Origin: Bacteroidota bacterium | GTDB taxonomy: Bacteria; Bacteroidota; Bacteroidia; Bacteroidales; FEN-979 | Direction of reading: 5' to 3' | DNA: 64,000 nucleotides | Assembly: GCA_026391735.1 (NCBI GenBank) | Contig: JAPLDL010000001.1 | Coordinates: 1 to 64,000 of the forward strand | Part shown: piece by piece, positions 46,477-56,647 of the stretch | How the letters are laid out: each line of letters starts with the position of its first letter | How positions within the stretch are numbered: the first letter of the stretch is position 1 | Translations under genes and position numbers: made by a program | The notes under the pieces: generated by a model | What the model saw: the letters and a program-made list of their open reading frames with translations, nothing else | Databases searched by the model: none | What the model was told of the DNA's origin: nothing

Positions 46477-49400
46477 TTATTTCAATAATTCCTTCACAGC
46501 TGCTTCTATTTGCTGGTCGTGTCCCGAAGAAAGAACGCCGGGGTCATTAGCCACTTTAATATCCGGTTCCAGCTGGTTATTTTCACAGAAGCGTCCGTCA
46601 GGCATCCGCCATCCGCCCATAGGGATACCAAAAACAAGGGTCGGATCGATCTGGCTCTCCCACCACACAAAGGTCCCCGTGCCGGGAACAGGCATGCCGA
46701 CGGTCTTCCCAATATTCTTGAGTTTATAGGCAACCGGGAACAAATGAGCATCGGAATAATTACTTTCGCCTATCAGCACAATGGACGGCTTAACCCATTT
46801 GTCGGTGGGTTCGGAACCTACATACTGTCCGTGTGGAATAATGTCGATATACTTTTTCCCGCTCAGGAAATCGGATAGCTGTTCATGAATGTTCCCTCCA
46901 CCGTTAAAACGGGTATCCACAATAAGGGCTTTCTTTTCAAAATTACGCCCCAGTGCTTCCTCGAACACTACCCTCATGCTGGCGTCATCCATTGAGCGTA
47001 CATGCACGTAGCCAATTTTCCCGCCCGAAAGTTGTTCCACTTCGAGGCGGCGGTTCTTCACCCAGCGTTTGTACAGCAATTCGTTGGCTTCGCCAATGCT
47101 GACAGGCTTTACGCTTTCTTCCCAGCGTTCGCCTGTTGCAGGGTCGAAAACCGAGAGAAGGGTAAGTTTTCCGGTTTTCCGGTTCAGGACAGAGTAAAAA
47201 TCCATGGTATCCTTAATCTCAAGGCCGTCGATCTTTTCAATGATGCATCCCGCCTTCACTTTTGAAACTGCTTTATCCACAGGTCCGCCTTCAATGACCT
47301 CTGATATCTTTAATCCCTGGCCCTTAAATGCGTAGTCAAAGAAAAGTCCGAGGTCGGCAGTCTGGTCTGTATTCGGCTTGCCTGAACGGTAACCGCAACC
47401 GGTATGGGAAGCATTCATCTCGCCCAGCATTTCGCTAAGCATCTCAGCGAAATCATAATTGTTGGCTATATACGGAAGGAACTTCGTATAGACTTTATAG
47501 TAATAATCCCAATCGACACCCTGCATATCCACCACGTAGAACTTTTCCTTGAACTGTCTCCAGGCATGGTTAAAAATATATAAACGCTCATCGGCTGGCT
47601 TGATCAGCATTTCTCCCGAGGTTTTCAGAGGTTCCGCCTTGCCGCTTTCGGCGTCGATCTTCATAGGTTTGCCATCAGCAAGCGTTAAAATAAATTTGCC
47701 GTCCGACGAAAGCTGGATGCTTGCGCTTTTAGCCCCGATCTTGGCAAACAGCTTGGTTTCCTTTGCCCTGAGATCAGTCATCCAGAGGTCGTTGTCCTTT
47801 TCAAAACTAGTCAGGTAATACAGCTTTTCACAGTCTTTTGACAGCAGCCAATCGCTGGCCGGGGAAGTGTGAAGAGTAAGTTTTGCTTTGCGCTCGGTAA
47901 GGTTTTCCCAGTCGATCATCACCTTTACTTTCGAGGAATCCTTTGCAGCAGAATCCGGTTTGGCTTTTTTATCTGTCCCGGCTTTTGACTTTGCATCAGC
48001 TTTGGCTTTGTCTTCGGATTTCTTTTTCTCCTTTTCTGCCTTTTCTTCCTGCTCTTTTACAAGAGCCAGCTCTTCCTTAGAGAGTTTGAATCTGTCGAAG
48101 GCAGCCCTGGTAAGGAACATGGCATAAACATCGTCGCTCGAAAGGTTGCCGCCCTGGTCGCGGGTGCCGTCGCGGTCGCTTCCCCAGATGAACATTTTGC
48201 CGTCGACCGACCATTTTGGAACATAATCATTATAGCCGCTGAGGGTCAGGTTATGGATTTCACCCTTGCCGTCGGCCGAGACAAGTCCGACTTCAGGCGT
48301 GAAGACCCTGTCGGGATATGAAAACTGGACCAGGAACCATTTGCTGTCGGGCGACCATTGATAATACTGGTCCCCGTCGGCATAGGAATAATTCACGTTT
48401 GATGGCATTATCGTCCTCGTCGTTTTACTGGCCAGGTTAATGACTTTGAGCACTACCCTGTTTTCAAGATAAGCTACTTCCTTGCCATCAGGAGAATATT
48501 CGGGCTGAAATTCTTCAGCTTCGGTTGCAATAAGCGGTTCTGCTTTCAAAACAGTTGAAGCATAGAAATACGGTTCCTCTTTTCTGACAATGGAAGTTGT
48601 ATATACATCCCAACTGCCATTAACCTCTGCTGCATAAACCAGTGAACGCCCGTTGGGACTGAAGCTCACGCTGCGTTCCTGGTAAGCCGTATTTGTTATT
48701 CGCTTGGTAATTCCCCCGTCCACACTGGTAACGAAGATCTCGCCCCGGAAAACATAAGCATATTCTTTCCCGTTGGGAGACAGCCTCATTTCGGTGAACC
48801 CGTCATTGACCGGGGTGATGCGTTCCTGAGGAGAGCGGCCGTCGGCACTGATCTTTATAACGACTTTCTTAGGTTCGTTTCCGGCCTGGAGGGTATAAAT
48901 CTCGCCATCATATGTAAAACAAAGGATATTGTTTTTTGACCTTGTAAGAAAACGAACCGGGTTTTTCGAAAAATGGGTGATGGCGCTGGTTTTGGAAGGA
49001 TCCGAAAGCGAGCTTTTGTAAATGTTAAAGGAGCCGCTTTGTTCGCTCAGGTAATAGAAATCATTATCGTTGGAGTCGAACACCGGATTACGGTCCTCCC
49101 CGGCGAAACTTGTAAGTTTTGTATATTTTGCAGTATTGAAATCGTAAACCCAGATGTCACGCGCGATAGCAGAAGTGTGATGCTTACGCCACTCGTTTTC
49201 ATATCCTTTGATGTCTTCAAAAATAATTTTATCGCCTGTGGATGTTGGGGTGGCTTCCAGCGCTGGTGTTGGGAGTAATTGCGAAACCTTCCCCCCGGCA
49301 ACAGGCACAGTGTAAAGCTCACTCATCAGTGAAATGGGGAATTGTGCATTGGTCGCCAGATCCTGACGGTATGCCGAAAAAATGACGTCTTTGTCATTCG

Positions 49401-49749
49401 CGGTAAAGCTGCTGGGAACTTCTTTGTTTGAGATGAAAGTCAACCGCCTGGCTTCGCCCCCCGAAGCGGGCATCACGAAAATATCGAAGTTGCCGTTGCG
49501 GTCTGAGGCAAATGCAATGGTTTTACCGTCATGGCTCCAAACCGGTGAATATTCATATGAATCGGTAAGAGTAAGAGGAGTAGCGTTCCCACCGGAGGAA
49601 GACACCGACCAGATGTCGCCCTTATAACAGAAAAGGATGGTCTGGCCATCAGGAGAAATGGCTGTATACCTCATCCAGAGAGGATTTTCCTGGCCCACAG
49701 CCATTGAGGCAAAGCCGAAAAACATGATAAAACCGAGTAATTTTTTCAT
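46477..49749 (-). CDS. Tricorn-like protease (WD40/PD40 propellers, PDZ, S41 peptidase)
   Basis: PD40 repeats (MRYTAISPDGQTILFCYKGDIWSV...), Lys/Ala-rich linker, PDZ-like segment, GESNYSDAHLFPVAYKLKNIGKTVGMPVPGTGTFV. Confidence 0.9.
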   Translation of the reverse strand: MKKLLGFIMFFGFASMAVGQENPLWMRYTAISPDGQTILFCYKGDIWSVSSSGGNATPLTLTDSYEYSPVWSHDGKTIAFASDRNGNFDIFVMPASGGEARRLTFISNKEVPSSFTANDKDVIFSAYRQDLATNAQFPISLMSELYTVPVAGGKVSQLLPTPALEATPTSTGDKIIFEDIKGYENEWRKHHTSAIARDIWVYDFNTAKYTKLTSFAGEDRNPVFDSNDNDFYYLSEQSGSFNIYKSSLSDPSKTSAITHFSKNPVRFLTRSKNNILCFTYDGEIYTLQAGNEPKKVVIKISADGRSPQERITPVNDGFTEMRLSPNGKEYAYVFRGEIFVTSVDGGITKRITNTAYQERSVSFSPNGRSLVYAAEVNGSWDVYTTSIVRKEEPYFYASTVLKAEPLIATEAEEFQPEYSPDGKEVAYLENRVVLKVINLASKTTRTIMPSNVNYSYADGDQYYQWSPDSKWFLVQFSYPDRVFTPEVGLVSADGKGEIHNLTLSGYNDYVPKWSVDGKMFIWGSDRDGTRDQGGNLSSDDVYAMFLTRAAFDRFKLSKEELALVKEQEEKAEKEKKKSEDKAKADAKSKAGTDKKAKPDSAAKDSSKVKVMIDWENLTERKAKLTLHTSPASDWLLSKDCEKLYYLTSFEKDNDLWMTDLRAKETKLFAKIGAKSASIQLSSDGKFILTLADGKPMKIDAESGKAEPLKTSGEMLIKPADERLYIFNHAWRQFKEKFYVVDMQGVDWDYYYKVYTKFLPYIANNYDFAEMLSEMLGEMNASHTGCGYRSGKPNTDQTADLGLFFDYAFKGQGLKISEVIEGGPVDKAVSKVKAGCIIEKIDGLEIKDTMDFYSVLNRKTGKLTLLSVFDPATGERWEESVKPVSIGEANELLYKRWVKNRRLEVEQLSGGKIGYVHVRSMDDASMRVVFEEALGRNFEKKALIVDTRFNGGGNIHEQLSDFLSGKKYIDIIPHGQYVGSEPTDKWVKPSIVLIGESNYSDAHLFPVAYKLKNIGKTVGMPVPGTGTFVWWESQIDPTLVFGIPMGGWRMPDGRFCENNQLEPDIKVANDPGVLSSGHDQQIEAAVKELLK

Positions 49750-49962
49750 ATCAACAAATTATTATTCAACAATAGACCGGAATTCAACTTGGAAGTTACA
49801 AAGAAATAAATTATTCGGGCAACCTTTTTAATTTTTAGGGTTATTAAAGAGGTTAAACAAAGTTCATGAAGCATCAATACCTCCTGTTATGAATTCAATT
49901 TGAAGAATCGGACGCCATGCCTTGATGCGATAAACGAAGGCCTCATAAAAACTTATATAAAG

Positions 49963-50757
49963 ATGAAAAGAGCAATGTTTCTTATGCTTATCATTGCAGT
50001 GATCGTGATAGGCGCATGCAGCAAGAAAGACCAGACCAGCACAACATCACAAACAACCCAGACGACTTCCCTGCCAACAAAGGCAACTACTTATGTGGAG
50101 ATCAATTATCCTGATGCAACCATCGATTATATTTTAGTTCTTGGGAATTCAAGCGCCAAATATATTGTGGCTTTAAATACCACCGAGGAACTGGCTTTCA
50201 CCGGTAACGGGGATTATCTTGGCGACGGCAGGAATTATCATCAAGGCGATCATCCCGGTGATACAATACACAACGATTCAATCCCAGGCGATACAACAGG
50301 TTGCTGGCATCATCATGGCCATCATGGTCATCATGGTGGACCTCACAGAGGACACGGTATCCCGCTGGATTCATTATCTTCGGTGATCAAAGCGTATATC
50401 ACCACCAATTTTGCCGGGTATATCATTCTGAATGCCGATTACGATTCGATATGCCTTAATGGCCTGGTGAAAGAAGTCATGATCGGTAAGCAAAATGATA
50501 CAGCACCCCCTGTCAAACTTATCTTCAGCGCAACAGATTCCTATCTGTTACAGGCATCCAGGCTCCGGTATTCAGATGTACCGCAGCCTGTGAAGGATTA
50601 TATAACAGCGAATTATTCAACCTATGAGATTTGCAATACGGCAGAGAAGTATATCCTGGCCGACAACAGCCTGCAGTATATGGTGTATATGCGGCTCGAC
50701 AGAAGCCACCTGAGAGTGCGCCTGATGGCCGACGGTACCCTGGTCTGCTACCAGTAA
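49963..50757 (+). CDS. PepSY-like secreted lipoprotein with His-rich insert
   Basis: Lipobox VIGACSKKD; repeated segments VEINYPDATIDYILVL.., IKAYITTNFAGYIILNADYD, VKDYITANYSTYEICNTAEKY; insert WHHHGHHGHHGGPHRGHG. Confidence 0.72.
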   Translation: MKRAMFLMLIIAVIVIGACSKKDQTSTTSQTTQTTSLPTKATTYVEINYPDATIDYILVLGNSSAKYIVALNTTEELAFTGNGDYLGDGRNYHQGDHPGDTIHNDSIPGDTTGCWHHHGHHGHHGGPHRGHGIPLDSLSSVIKAYITTNFAGYIILNADYDSICLNGLVKEVMIGKQNDTAPPVKLIFSATDSYLLQASRLRYSDVPQPVKDYITANYSTYEICNTAEKYILADNSLQYMVYMRLDRSHLRVRLMADGTLVCYQ

Positions 50758-50779
50758 TCCTCAATTTTGATAATCAGAT

Positions 50780-50816
50780 AAACCCTCCGGCAGGTTAAGG
50801 CCGGAGGGTTTTTTTA
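50780..50816 (+). terminator. Intrinsic terminator
   Basis: AACCCTCCGGC AGGTTAAG GCCGGAGGGTT followed by TTTTT. Confidence 0.88.
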
Positions 50817-51096
50817 TCCTTTTCTGCATGCATATGGCTCCATTGTTAAACATATAACAATCAAAAAAACAGAACGTTAGTTGATAATTATCAATGTTAT
50901 CCTTTGAAAATGTCAATACATGGATCGGGTTGTACTTTAAATTCCTTGTTAATTTTGACGCTGGAAATTCCGGGCCGAATTTAATCTCTCCCGGTAAATT
51001 CCATGCTCCTGCGCGGCGGAAGCCGCTTTCAGGGCCCTGCACCGGGTTTAATGCCGGCTTATTTAACAAAATATTTAACTAAACATCAAGAAAATT

Positions 51097-52404
51097 ATGA
51101 AGAGAAATATTTACCCGTTCATATTGTGTTTTCTCATGCTGTTCAGTATTGCAATTACAACTACTGTATATGGTCATTCAAGCGGTTCCCCCTCAGGCAA
51201 AACTGGTTCACCGGGCGACGGTTCTACTTGTACTTCATGTCACGGAGGATCGGCAACAACTGTGACGGGATATATTACCACTAATGTTCCTGCTTCAGGA
51301 TATGTAGGTGGTAGTACGTATTCAATTACTGTGTCATTTACAGGTTCAGGGGGGAAGGGATTTGAGGTTTCTCCGCAGAATATTGCGGGAAATCAGCTTG
51401 GTACCCTTGTTGCGGGTTCCGGTAGCAAACTGGTAGGCGGAACAAAATACTGCACCCAAAGTTCTAAGATAAGCGGAAGTACAGCGACCTGGACCTTTTC
51501 ATGGATAGCCCCGGCTGCCGGGACAGGGAGCGTAAATATTTACGGAGCCTTTGCGATAACAGAAGGCACAACCCATAAAGAGTTCATTACCGTGAATGAG
51601 GATGCAGGGCAGCCTCTCGGAGTGGTTGTTTACGCAATGCCTTCAGCTATATGCAGCGGAAATTCCACCCAGTTGAATGCAACGGCAAATGGGGGCACAG
51701 GAAGTTATACCTATACATGGACCTCGGTCCCGGCGGGATTTAACTCAAGCCAGCAGAACCCAACGGCTACGCCTGTTGTGGATACCAAATATTTCGTCCA
51801 TGTGAGTGACGGGACAAACAGTGTGAACGACTCCGTTCTTGTCACCGTGCAGGCAGCCCCAACAGCTGCTGCCGGAGCGGATACCGTCGTTTGTCTTGAT
51901 GTTACACAGGTTCCCCTGAGCGGTACCGCTTCAAATACCTCAACCGTGCTATGGTCCTCTTCGGGTGACGGAACTTTCAGCAGTACCTCCACGGCACAAT
52001 CGTTGTACTACCCCGGGACTGCCGACAAAGCAGCCATGAGCGTGAATCTTACGTTTAGTGTAACCGGCATCGGTGTATGCAACACTATGGTTAACAGTAT
52101 CAAACACCTCGGTTTCATGGTTTGTGACTGGGTTCCCGATATTAACAGGGATGATTTGTCCTTCTCAGTTTGGCCTAATCCTTCCAGCGGCAGGCTTACA
52201 CTTTCGCTGAAAAGGAATACCTTGTCGCCGGTCAGGATCCAGGTTTCTGATCTTACAGGAGTAATCCGTTATCGGGAGCAACTGGATCAGCAGGACCTTT
52301 CGATAACCCGTTCATTGAACCTTGAAAACCTCCCGTCGGGAGTCTATTTCCTGAAAATCGAATGCGGCAGTTCAGCCAGGGTGCAGAAACTTGTAATTTT
52401 TTAA
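51097..52404 (+). CDS. Choice-of-anchor-V-like protein with T9SS C-terminal sorting domain
   Basis: TGSPGDGSTCTSCHGGSATTVTGYITTNVPASGYVGGSTYSITVSFTGSGGKGFEVSP; Ig/PKD-like region; C-term FSVWPNPSSGRLTLSL...GVYFLKIECGSSARVQKLVIF. Confidence 0.85.
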   Translation: MKRNIYPFILCFLMLFSIAITTTVYGHSSGSPSGKTGSPGDGSTCTSCHGGSATTVTGYITTNVPASGYVGGSTYSITVSFTGSGGKGFEVSPQNIAGNQLGTLVAGSGSKLVGGTKYCTQSSKISGSTATWTFSWIAPAAGTGSVNIYGAFAITEGTTHKEFITVNEDAGQPLGVVVYAMPSAICSGNSTQLNATANGGTGSYTYTWTSVPAGFNSSQQNPTATPVVDTKYFVHVSDGTNSVNDSVLVTVQAAPTAAAGADTVVCLDVTQVPLSGTASNTSTVLWSSSGDGTFSSTSTAQSLYYPGTADKAAMSVNLTFSVTGIGVCNTMVNSIKHLGFMVCDWVPDINRDDLSFSVWPNPSSGRLTLSLKRNTLSPVRIQVSDLTGVIRYREQLDQQDLSITRSLNLENLPSGVYFLKIECGSSARVQKLVIF

Positions 52405-52421
52405 CCAGGAGGTTAATTATC

Positions 52422-52460
52422 AAAAAAGCCGGCCGGGATATATCCCGGCCGGCTTTTTTT
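52422..52460 (+). terminator. Strong intrinsic terminator
   Basis: AAAAAAGCCGGCCGGGATATATCCCGGCCGGCTTTTTTT near-perfect hairpin. Confidence 0.93.
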
Positions 52461-52505
52461 GTATTTTTGAAATGCGGAGGACCCGCATAACCAAAAAAAA
52501 TTCCC

Positions 52506-53483
52506 ATGACCCTGATCCTGAAAAGAAGCGATGTCGAATCAGTACTGACCATGAAAGACTGCATGGCAGCTGTTGAACAGGCTTTCCGCGAACTTTCGGA
52601 AGGAACGGCAATCCTGCCTTTACGCACTGCCATTTCACCGCCCGACGGACTTTCGTTATACATGCCGGCATACCTGAAACAAATGGGTGCCCTGGCCTGT
52701 AAAGTCGTCACTGTTTATAAGAATAACCCTTCGAAATATAACATGCCCACTACGATCGGAAAAGTCTTGTTGCAGGACCCGGCAACGGGTAATGTGATCT
52801 GTATCATGGACGGCGGATATCTCACTGCGGTTCGCACAGGCGCTGCCAGTGGTGTTGCAACCCAATATCTTGCCAGGAGACAGGAAGGACAGGTTGCCGG
52901 CATTTTCGGCGCCGGGGTACAGGCGAAAATGCAGCTCTGGGCCCTGTCAGAAGCCAGGAAGCTATCCAAAGCCCTGGTATATGATGTTTCGGAAGAAGCG
53001 TTGAAAAAATTTATTGCCGAGATGGGGCCCAAACTGAACCTTGATATCATTCCCGCTTCATCTGCTGTAGAACTGATGAAAGCCGACATCCTGGTAACAG
53101 CGACTTCTTCGGCAAATCCTTTATTCGACGGAAATGCAGTCAGGGAAGGAACCCATATTAACGGGATAGGAAGTCATTCCCCGAATGCCAGGGAACTTGA
53201 TACAGCGATTGTCAAACGCTCAAAATTCGTGGGAGATTCTTATGAGGCCTCTTTTAAGGAAGCCGGCGATTTCATGATCCCTCTCACCACGGGTGAAATT
53301 CAGAAAGAACATTTTTATGCAGAATTGGGTGAGCTGATCACAGGGAAAAAAGCAGGCAGAGTCAATGATCGTGAAATTACCTTATTCAAATCAAACGGTT
53401 TGGCAATTCAGGATGCCGCAACCGCTAAACTGGTATATGAGAAGGCTCTTGCTGCCGGGATCGGACAAAACCTGGAGATCTGA
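52506..53483 (+). CDS. Ornithine cyclodeaminase/mu-crystallin family protein
   Basis: MDGGYLTAVRTGAASGVATQYLARR, AGIFGAGVQAKMQLWAL, THINGIGSHSPNARELD. Confidence 0.9.
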   Translation: MTLILKRSDVESVLTMKDCMAAVEQAFRELSEGTAILPLRTAISPPDGLSLYMPAYLKQMGALACKVVTVYKNNPSKYNMPTTIGKVLLQDPATGNVICIMDGGYLTAVRTGAASGVATQYLARRQEGQVAGIFGAGVQAKMQLWALSEARKLSKALVYDVSEEALKKFIAEMGPKLNLDIIPASSAVELMKADILVTATSSANPLFDGNAVREGTHINGIGSHSPNARELDTAIVKRSKFVGDSYEASFKEAGDFMIPLTTGEIQKEHFYAELGELITGKKAGRVNDREITLFKSNGLAIQDAATAKLVYEKALAAGIGQNLEI

Positions 53484-53522
53484 CATCCGCGGTGTATGTT
53501 TAATAAATTTACTTTCTGCAAT

Positions 53523-54254
53523 ATGCGAAAATCCATCTTCTACAGGCTCATTCTGTTTGTGCCCCTGATGATTTCGGCGAATGCAAATGCCCAATCAAAC
53601 ACAAAGCATTTTTCTGCTACCAGGGTCGTGGAAATGAATTACCTTTTGTATTTGCCTCCGGCCTATGCCACTGACACTCATTCCACTTTCCCGCTTATCC
53701 TCTTCCTGCATGGAAGCGGTGAATCGGGCAACGACATCAACCAGGTCAAGGTAAACGGGATACCTAAACTGATTGACGAAGGAAAGGATTTTCCATTTGT
53801 AGTGGTGAGCCCGCAAAACCCGCCTTCCAACAGGTCGTGGGACACGAAAGCATTAAAATCATTGCTTGACGAGGTTATTTCCACGTATCGTATCGATACC
53901 AACAGATTATATCTCACGGGTCTCAGCATGGGGGGCTGGGGCACATGGGATATGGCTTTCAGGTATCCCGGGCTGTTTGCAGCAATAGCCCCTGTATGCG
54001 GGTTTTTTGATTATATCCTGAGTGACGAATTAAAGTCGACCCCGATATGGATATTTCATGGCGCCAAAGATGATGTTGTGCCGGTTGACCGTGCCATCAC
54101 GATGTTTGAAGCAATCCGCAAGCAGGGCGGGAAAGTGAAGATCACCATTTATCCCGAAGCAAATCATAATGCCTGGACCGAAACTTACAATAATCCTGAG
54201 TTGTACACCTGGTTCCTGAGCCATTCGAAGAACAACCCCGGGCTAAAGAAGTAA
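53523..54254 (+). CDS. Secreted alpha/beta hydrolase (esterase/PHB depolymerase-like)
   Basis: PLILFLHGSGESGNDI, LYLTGLSMGGWGTWDMA (GxSxG), WIFHGAKDDVVPV, EANHNAW. Confidence 0.87.
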   Translation: MRKSIFYRLILFVPLMISANANAQSNTKHFSATRVVEMNYLLYLPPAYATDTHSTFPLILFLHGSGESGNDINQVKVNGIPKLIDEGKDFPFVVVSPQNPPSNRSWDTKALKSLLDEVISTYRIDTNRLYLTGLSMGGWGTWDMAFRYPGLFAAIAPVCGFFDYILSDELKSTPIWIFHGAKDDVVPVDRAITMFEAIRKQGGKVKITIYPEANHNAWTETYNNPELYTWFLSHSKNNPGLKK

Positions 54255-54272
54255 ACGATCCAGGGGGTCAAC

Positions 54273-56555
54273 TCATTTACTTTCCTGTGGCTTGCTCCCT
54301 GTGATCTTTTTACTTAGGAAGCCAGCAATCAGTTGTCCGAGACCTCCGTTATCGTCGCCGCTGGTGACCAGGGTATCCGGTACGATTTTCACATTCCCAC
54401 CCGCGATCTTTTCGGCCACCTGCACGGCAATAACACCTTGTTCGCCGATAGCCTGTTTCTGTTTCTCATAAGCTTCGGCAGTGGCAGAACCTTTTGCCTC
54501 GATAGCCACCCCTTCGGCTTTCCCAACGGCTTCGATACCTTTGGCCTCTCCTTCGCGTTTAAGGCGGATGGATTCTCCTTCGCCTTCGGCAAGGAGAATG
54601 GCTTTTTTCTTCAGGTTATCAGCCACTTTCACATCGATCTCCGACGTTACAAGGTCGGGCTGCTTATTGGCTTCGGCTGTGGTCTTTTCCATGGAGATAC
54701 GGCTTTGCTGGGCTTTCTGCTGTTCTGCGTACATGGCCTGTTGCTGCTGGGCGATGATCCTTTCGGTCTGGGTTTTCATCAGGTCTTCGGGAAGCTGGAT
54801 CTGGCAGATAAGCACACTCACCAGTTCCACATGGTATTTCCCCAGTTCAGCCCTGGCACGGTCTTCGGCTTTCTGCTGTTCTTCATGACGGTTTTGCATG
54901 AAGTTCATTGCGGATGTTGCCGAAGCCTGATTACGGAAACTGGAATCTATCATGGGGTGGATCACATGGTCGACGAGGTTCTGGATGGAACCAATCTTTG
55001 CGACCATATACGGGGCCTGGTCGGGGCGTACCCGTATCACCACTTTCACCGAAACATTGATTGAAAAACCATCATGAGAAACCACCCTCAGGGGATCAAA
55101 ACGGGTTTCTTTGGAGTCATCCCAGTCGATAGTGATATTTGTCGTATCAACGATATACACGATATATGCCCTGCGATTCAGGTAATAGATCCCCGGGCCT
55201 GCCACTTCCTGCTGTATCCCGCGAAACCCCTTAGGCACGACATAACGCTCAAGCCCCACATCCACCCTTTTGTCTAAAGGTTTTGTATCTCCTGTGGTGA
55301 TGTCGCTGAGTTCTTTTTCCTCATTTGCAATCTGGTCGGTGATCTGTCTTACCTGAGGAGGTTCAGCCCCGACATTCGATACCACAACGGCAACCTGTCC
55401 GCGCTCTACAACCGCTACATCATCCAGTTCTACACTGAACATGAGAGGATTAATATAATAGGTACCCGGTTTCAGTACGTCAAACTGAGGACCACGTTGT
55501 CCGCCGCTTTCGAGGAACTTGGTCACATCCTGGAAATTGTTATGCCCTGTAACCGGTTTGGCTACATACTCGGTCTCAGGCAGGGGCTGCCCGTCCCTGG
55601 CAACAACAATCCCTATTTTCTTATCTGGGATGACAATAGTATCCTTGATCTCAACTTTGAACAAGGCCGTGTTGATACGGTATTTGCCGGGGAGAAGGAT
55701 GGAAGTCTGGGGGCCTTTCTCACCACCTTTGTTCAGAAATGCTTCACCGTCTTCGAAATTACTATGGTCGATCACCGCTTTGGCCAGGAGCCTTCCGCCG
55801 CTTATCTGTTTCCCGTCCTGCGAGGTCACGACGCCAACCTGTCCTTTCTCTACCGCAGTAATCGGGACAGCAGTTATTTTGAACAAGCGTGTATTGATAC
55901 GGTAGTTTCCCGGAGGCAGGGTTTTTATCTGAGGTCCTTTCTCCCCTCCGTTTTTCAGGAATGCAGCCCCGTCCTGGAAGAGGTCACATTCGACCACTTT
56001 ACCAAATATACGGCCGGCAGGGATTGGAGCTCCATCGATGGATTCAACGATACCTACCTGATTTTCGCCGATGATGGTCACAGGCTCTTTGCTGATATTG
56101 AATAGTATCGTATTGATCCTGTATATACCCGGGGGCAGGATAGGGATCTGGGAACCTTTTTCGCCTCCGTTGGCGAGGAAGGCTTCTCCGTCCTGGAACA
56201 GGTTGCATTCGACGGGTTTTGCAAAGATCTTTCCGGATGGGATAGGGTTTCCATCCATGGAGATCAGCAGGCCTACTTCGTCTTTACCAATGATGGTGAA
56301 GTCGAGATGTTTCCTGCTGTAGATAAAAGGGAATAGAAAATATAAACCTGGTCCTTTCGTCCTGGCTTGTATCCCGATTTCGTTACTCATTGCAAAGACC
56401 CGGTCTTTGGGCATTTGCTTGCCAAACCATCGTCTTTCCAACACTTTGATTTCTCTTCCGCCGACAATCAGAAGCGAGCTGAAAACCAGCGTAAGAAGGA
56501 AAATTACGGCAACCACAACAAGGGTTGCAATCAAAATAAAATAAGGTGTAATCAT
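54273..56555 (-). CDS. SPFH/flotillin-like membrane protein with N-terminal tandem repeats
   Basis: N-terminal TM; four ~73-aa repeats (residues ~90-384); SPFH-like region; C-terminal coiled coil with Glu/Ala/Lys-rich flotillin-like sequence AEGEGESIRLKREGEAKGIEAVGKAEGVAIEAKG. Confidence 0.87.
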   Translation of the reverse strand: MITPYFILIATLVVVAVIFLLTLVFSSLLIVGGREIKVLERRWFGKQMPKDRVFAMSNEIGIQARTKGPGLYFLFPFIYSRKHLDFTIIGKDEVGLLISMDGNPIPSGKIFAKPVECNLFQDGEAFLANGGEKGSQIPILPPGIYRINTILFNISKEPVTIIGENQVGIVESIDGAPIPAGRIFGKVVECDLFQDGAAFLKNGGEKGPQIKTLPPGNYRINTRLFKITAVPITAVEKGQVGVVTSQDGKQISGGRLLAKAVIDHSNFEDGEAFLNKGGEKGPQTSILLPGKYRINTALFKVEIKDTIVIPDKKIGIVVARDGQPLPETEYVAKPVTGHNNFQDVTKFLESGGQRGPQFDVLKPGTYYINPLMFSVELDDVAVVERGQVAVVVSNVGAEPPQVRQITDQIANEEKELSDITTGDTKPLDKRVDVGLERYVVPKGFRGIQQEVAGPGIYYLNRRAYIVYIVDTTNITIDWDDSKETRFDPLRVVSHDGFSINVSVKVVIRVRPDQAPYMVAKIGSIQNLVDHVIHPMIDSSFRNQASATSAMNFMQNRHEEQQKAEDRARAELGKYHVELVSVLICQIQLPEDLMKTQTERIIAQQQQAMYAEQQKAQQSRISMEKTTAEANKQPDLVTSEIDVKVADNLKKKAILLAEGEGESIRLKREGEAKGIEAVGKAEGVAIEAKGSATAEAYEKQKQAIGEQGVIAVQVAEKIAGGNVKIVPDTLVTSGDDNGGLGQLIAGFLSKKITGSKPQESK
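55404..56288 (-). repeat. Four tandem ~73-aa protein-coding repeats inside the SPFH gene
   Basis: Repeated core (V/I)G(I/V)V..DG.PIP.GRIF.K.V.C.LFQDG.AFL.NGGEKGPQ...LPPG.YRINT.LFKI. Confidence 0.85.
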
Positions 56556-56647
56556 AATTGGAATAATTTAAAAATGCCTACTCTTTTTACCATTTTCAGC
56601 AAATTGGTTTTTGTTTTTCAGAAATGCTATGAGAGAATTTCCGGTAT

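Noticed and set aside
54333-56105. Long antisense ORFs (243 aa, 202 aa and others) opposite the SPFH gene
   Set aside because: They mirror the repeat-coding strand, have low-complexity compositions and no recognisable domain.
54273-56555. True major vault protein homolog
   Set aside because: Architecture is reminiscent but the repeat motif and flotillin-like tail point to the SPFH/flotillin family; homology to MVP repeats cannot be shown by eye.
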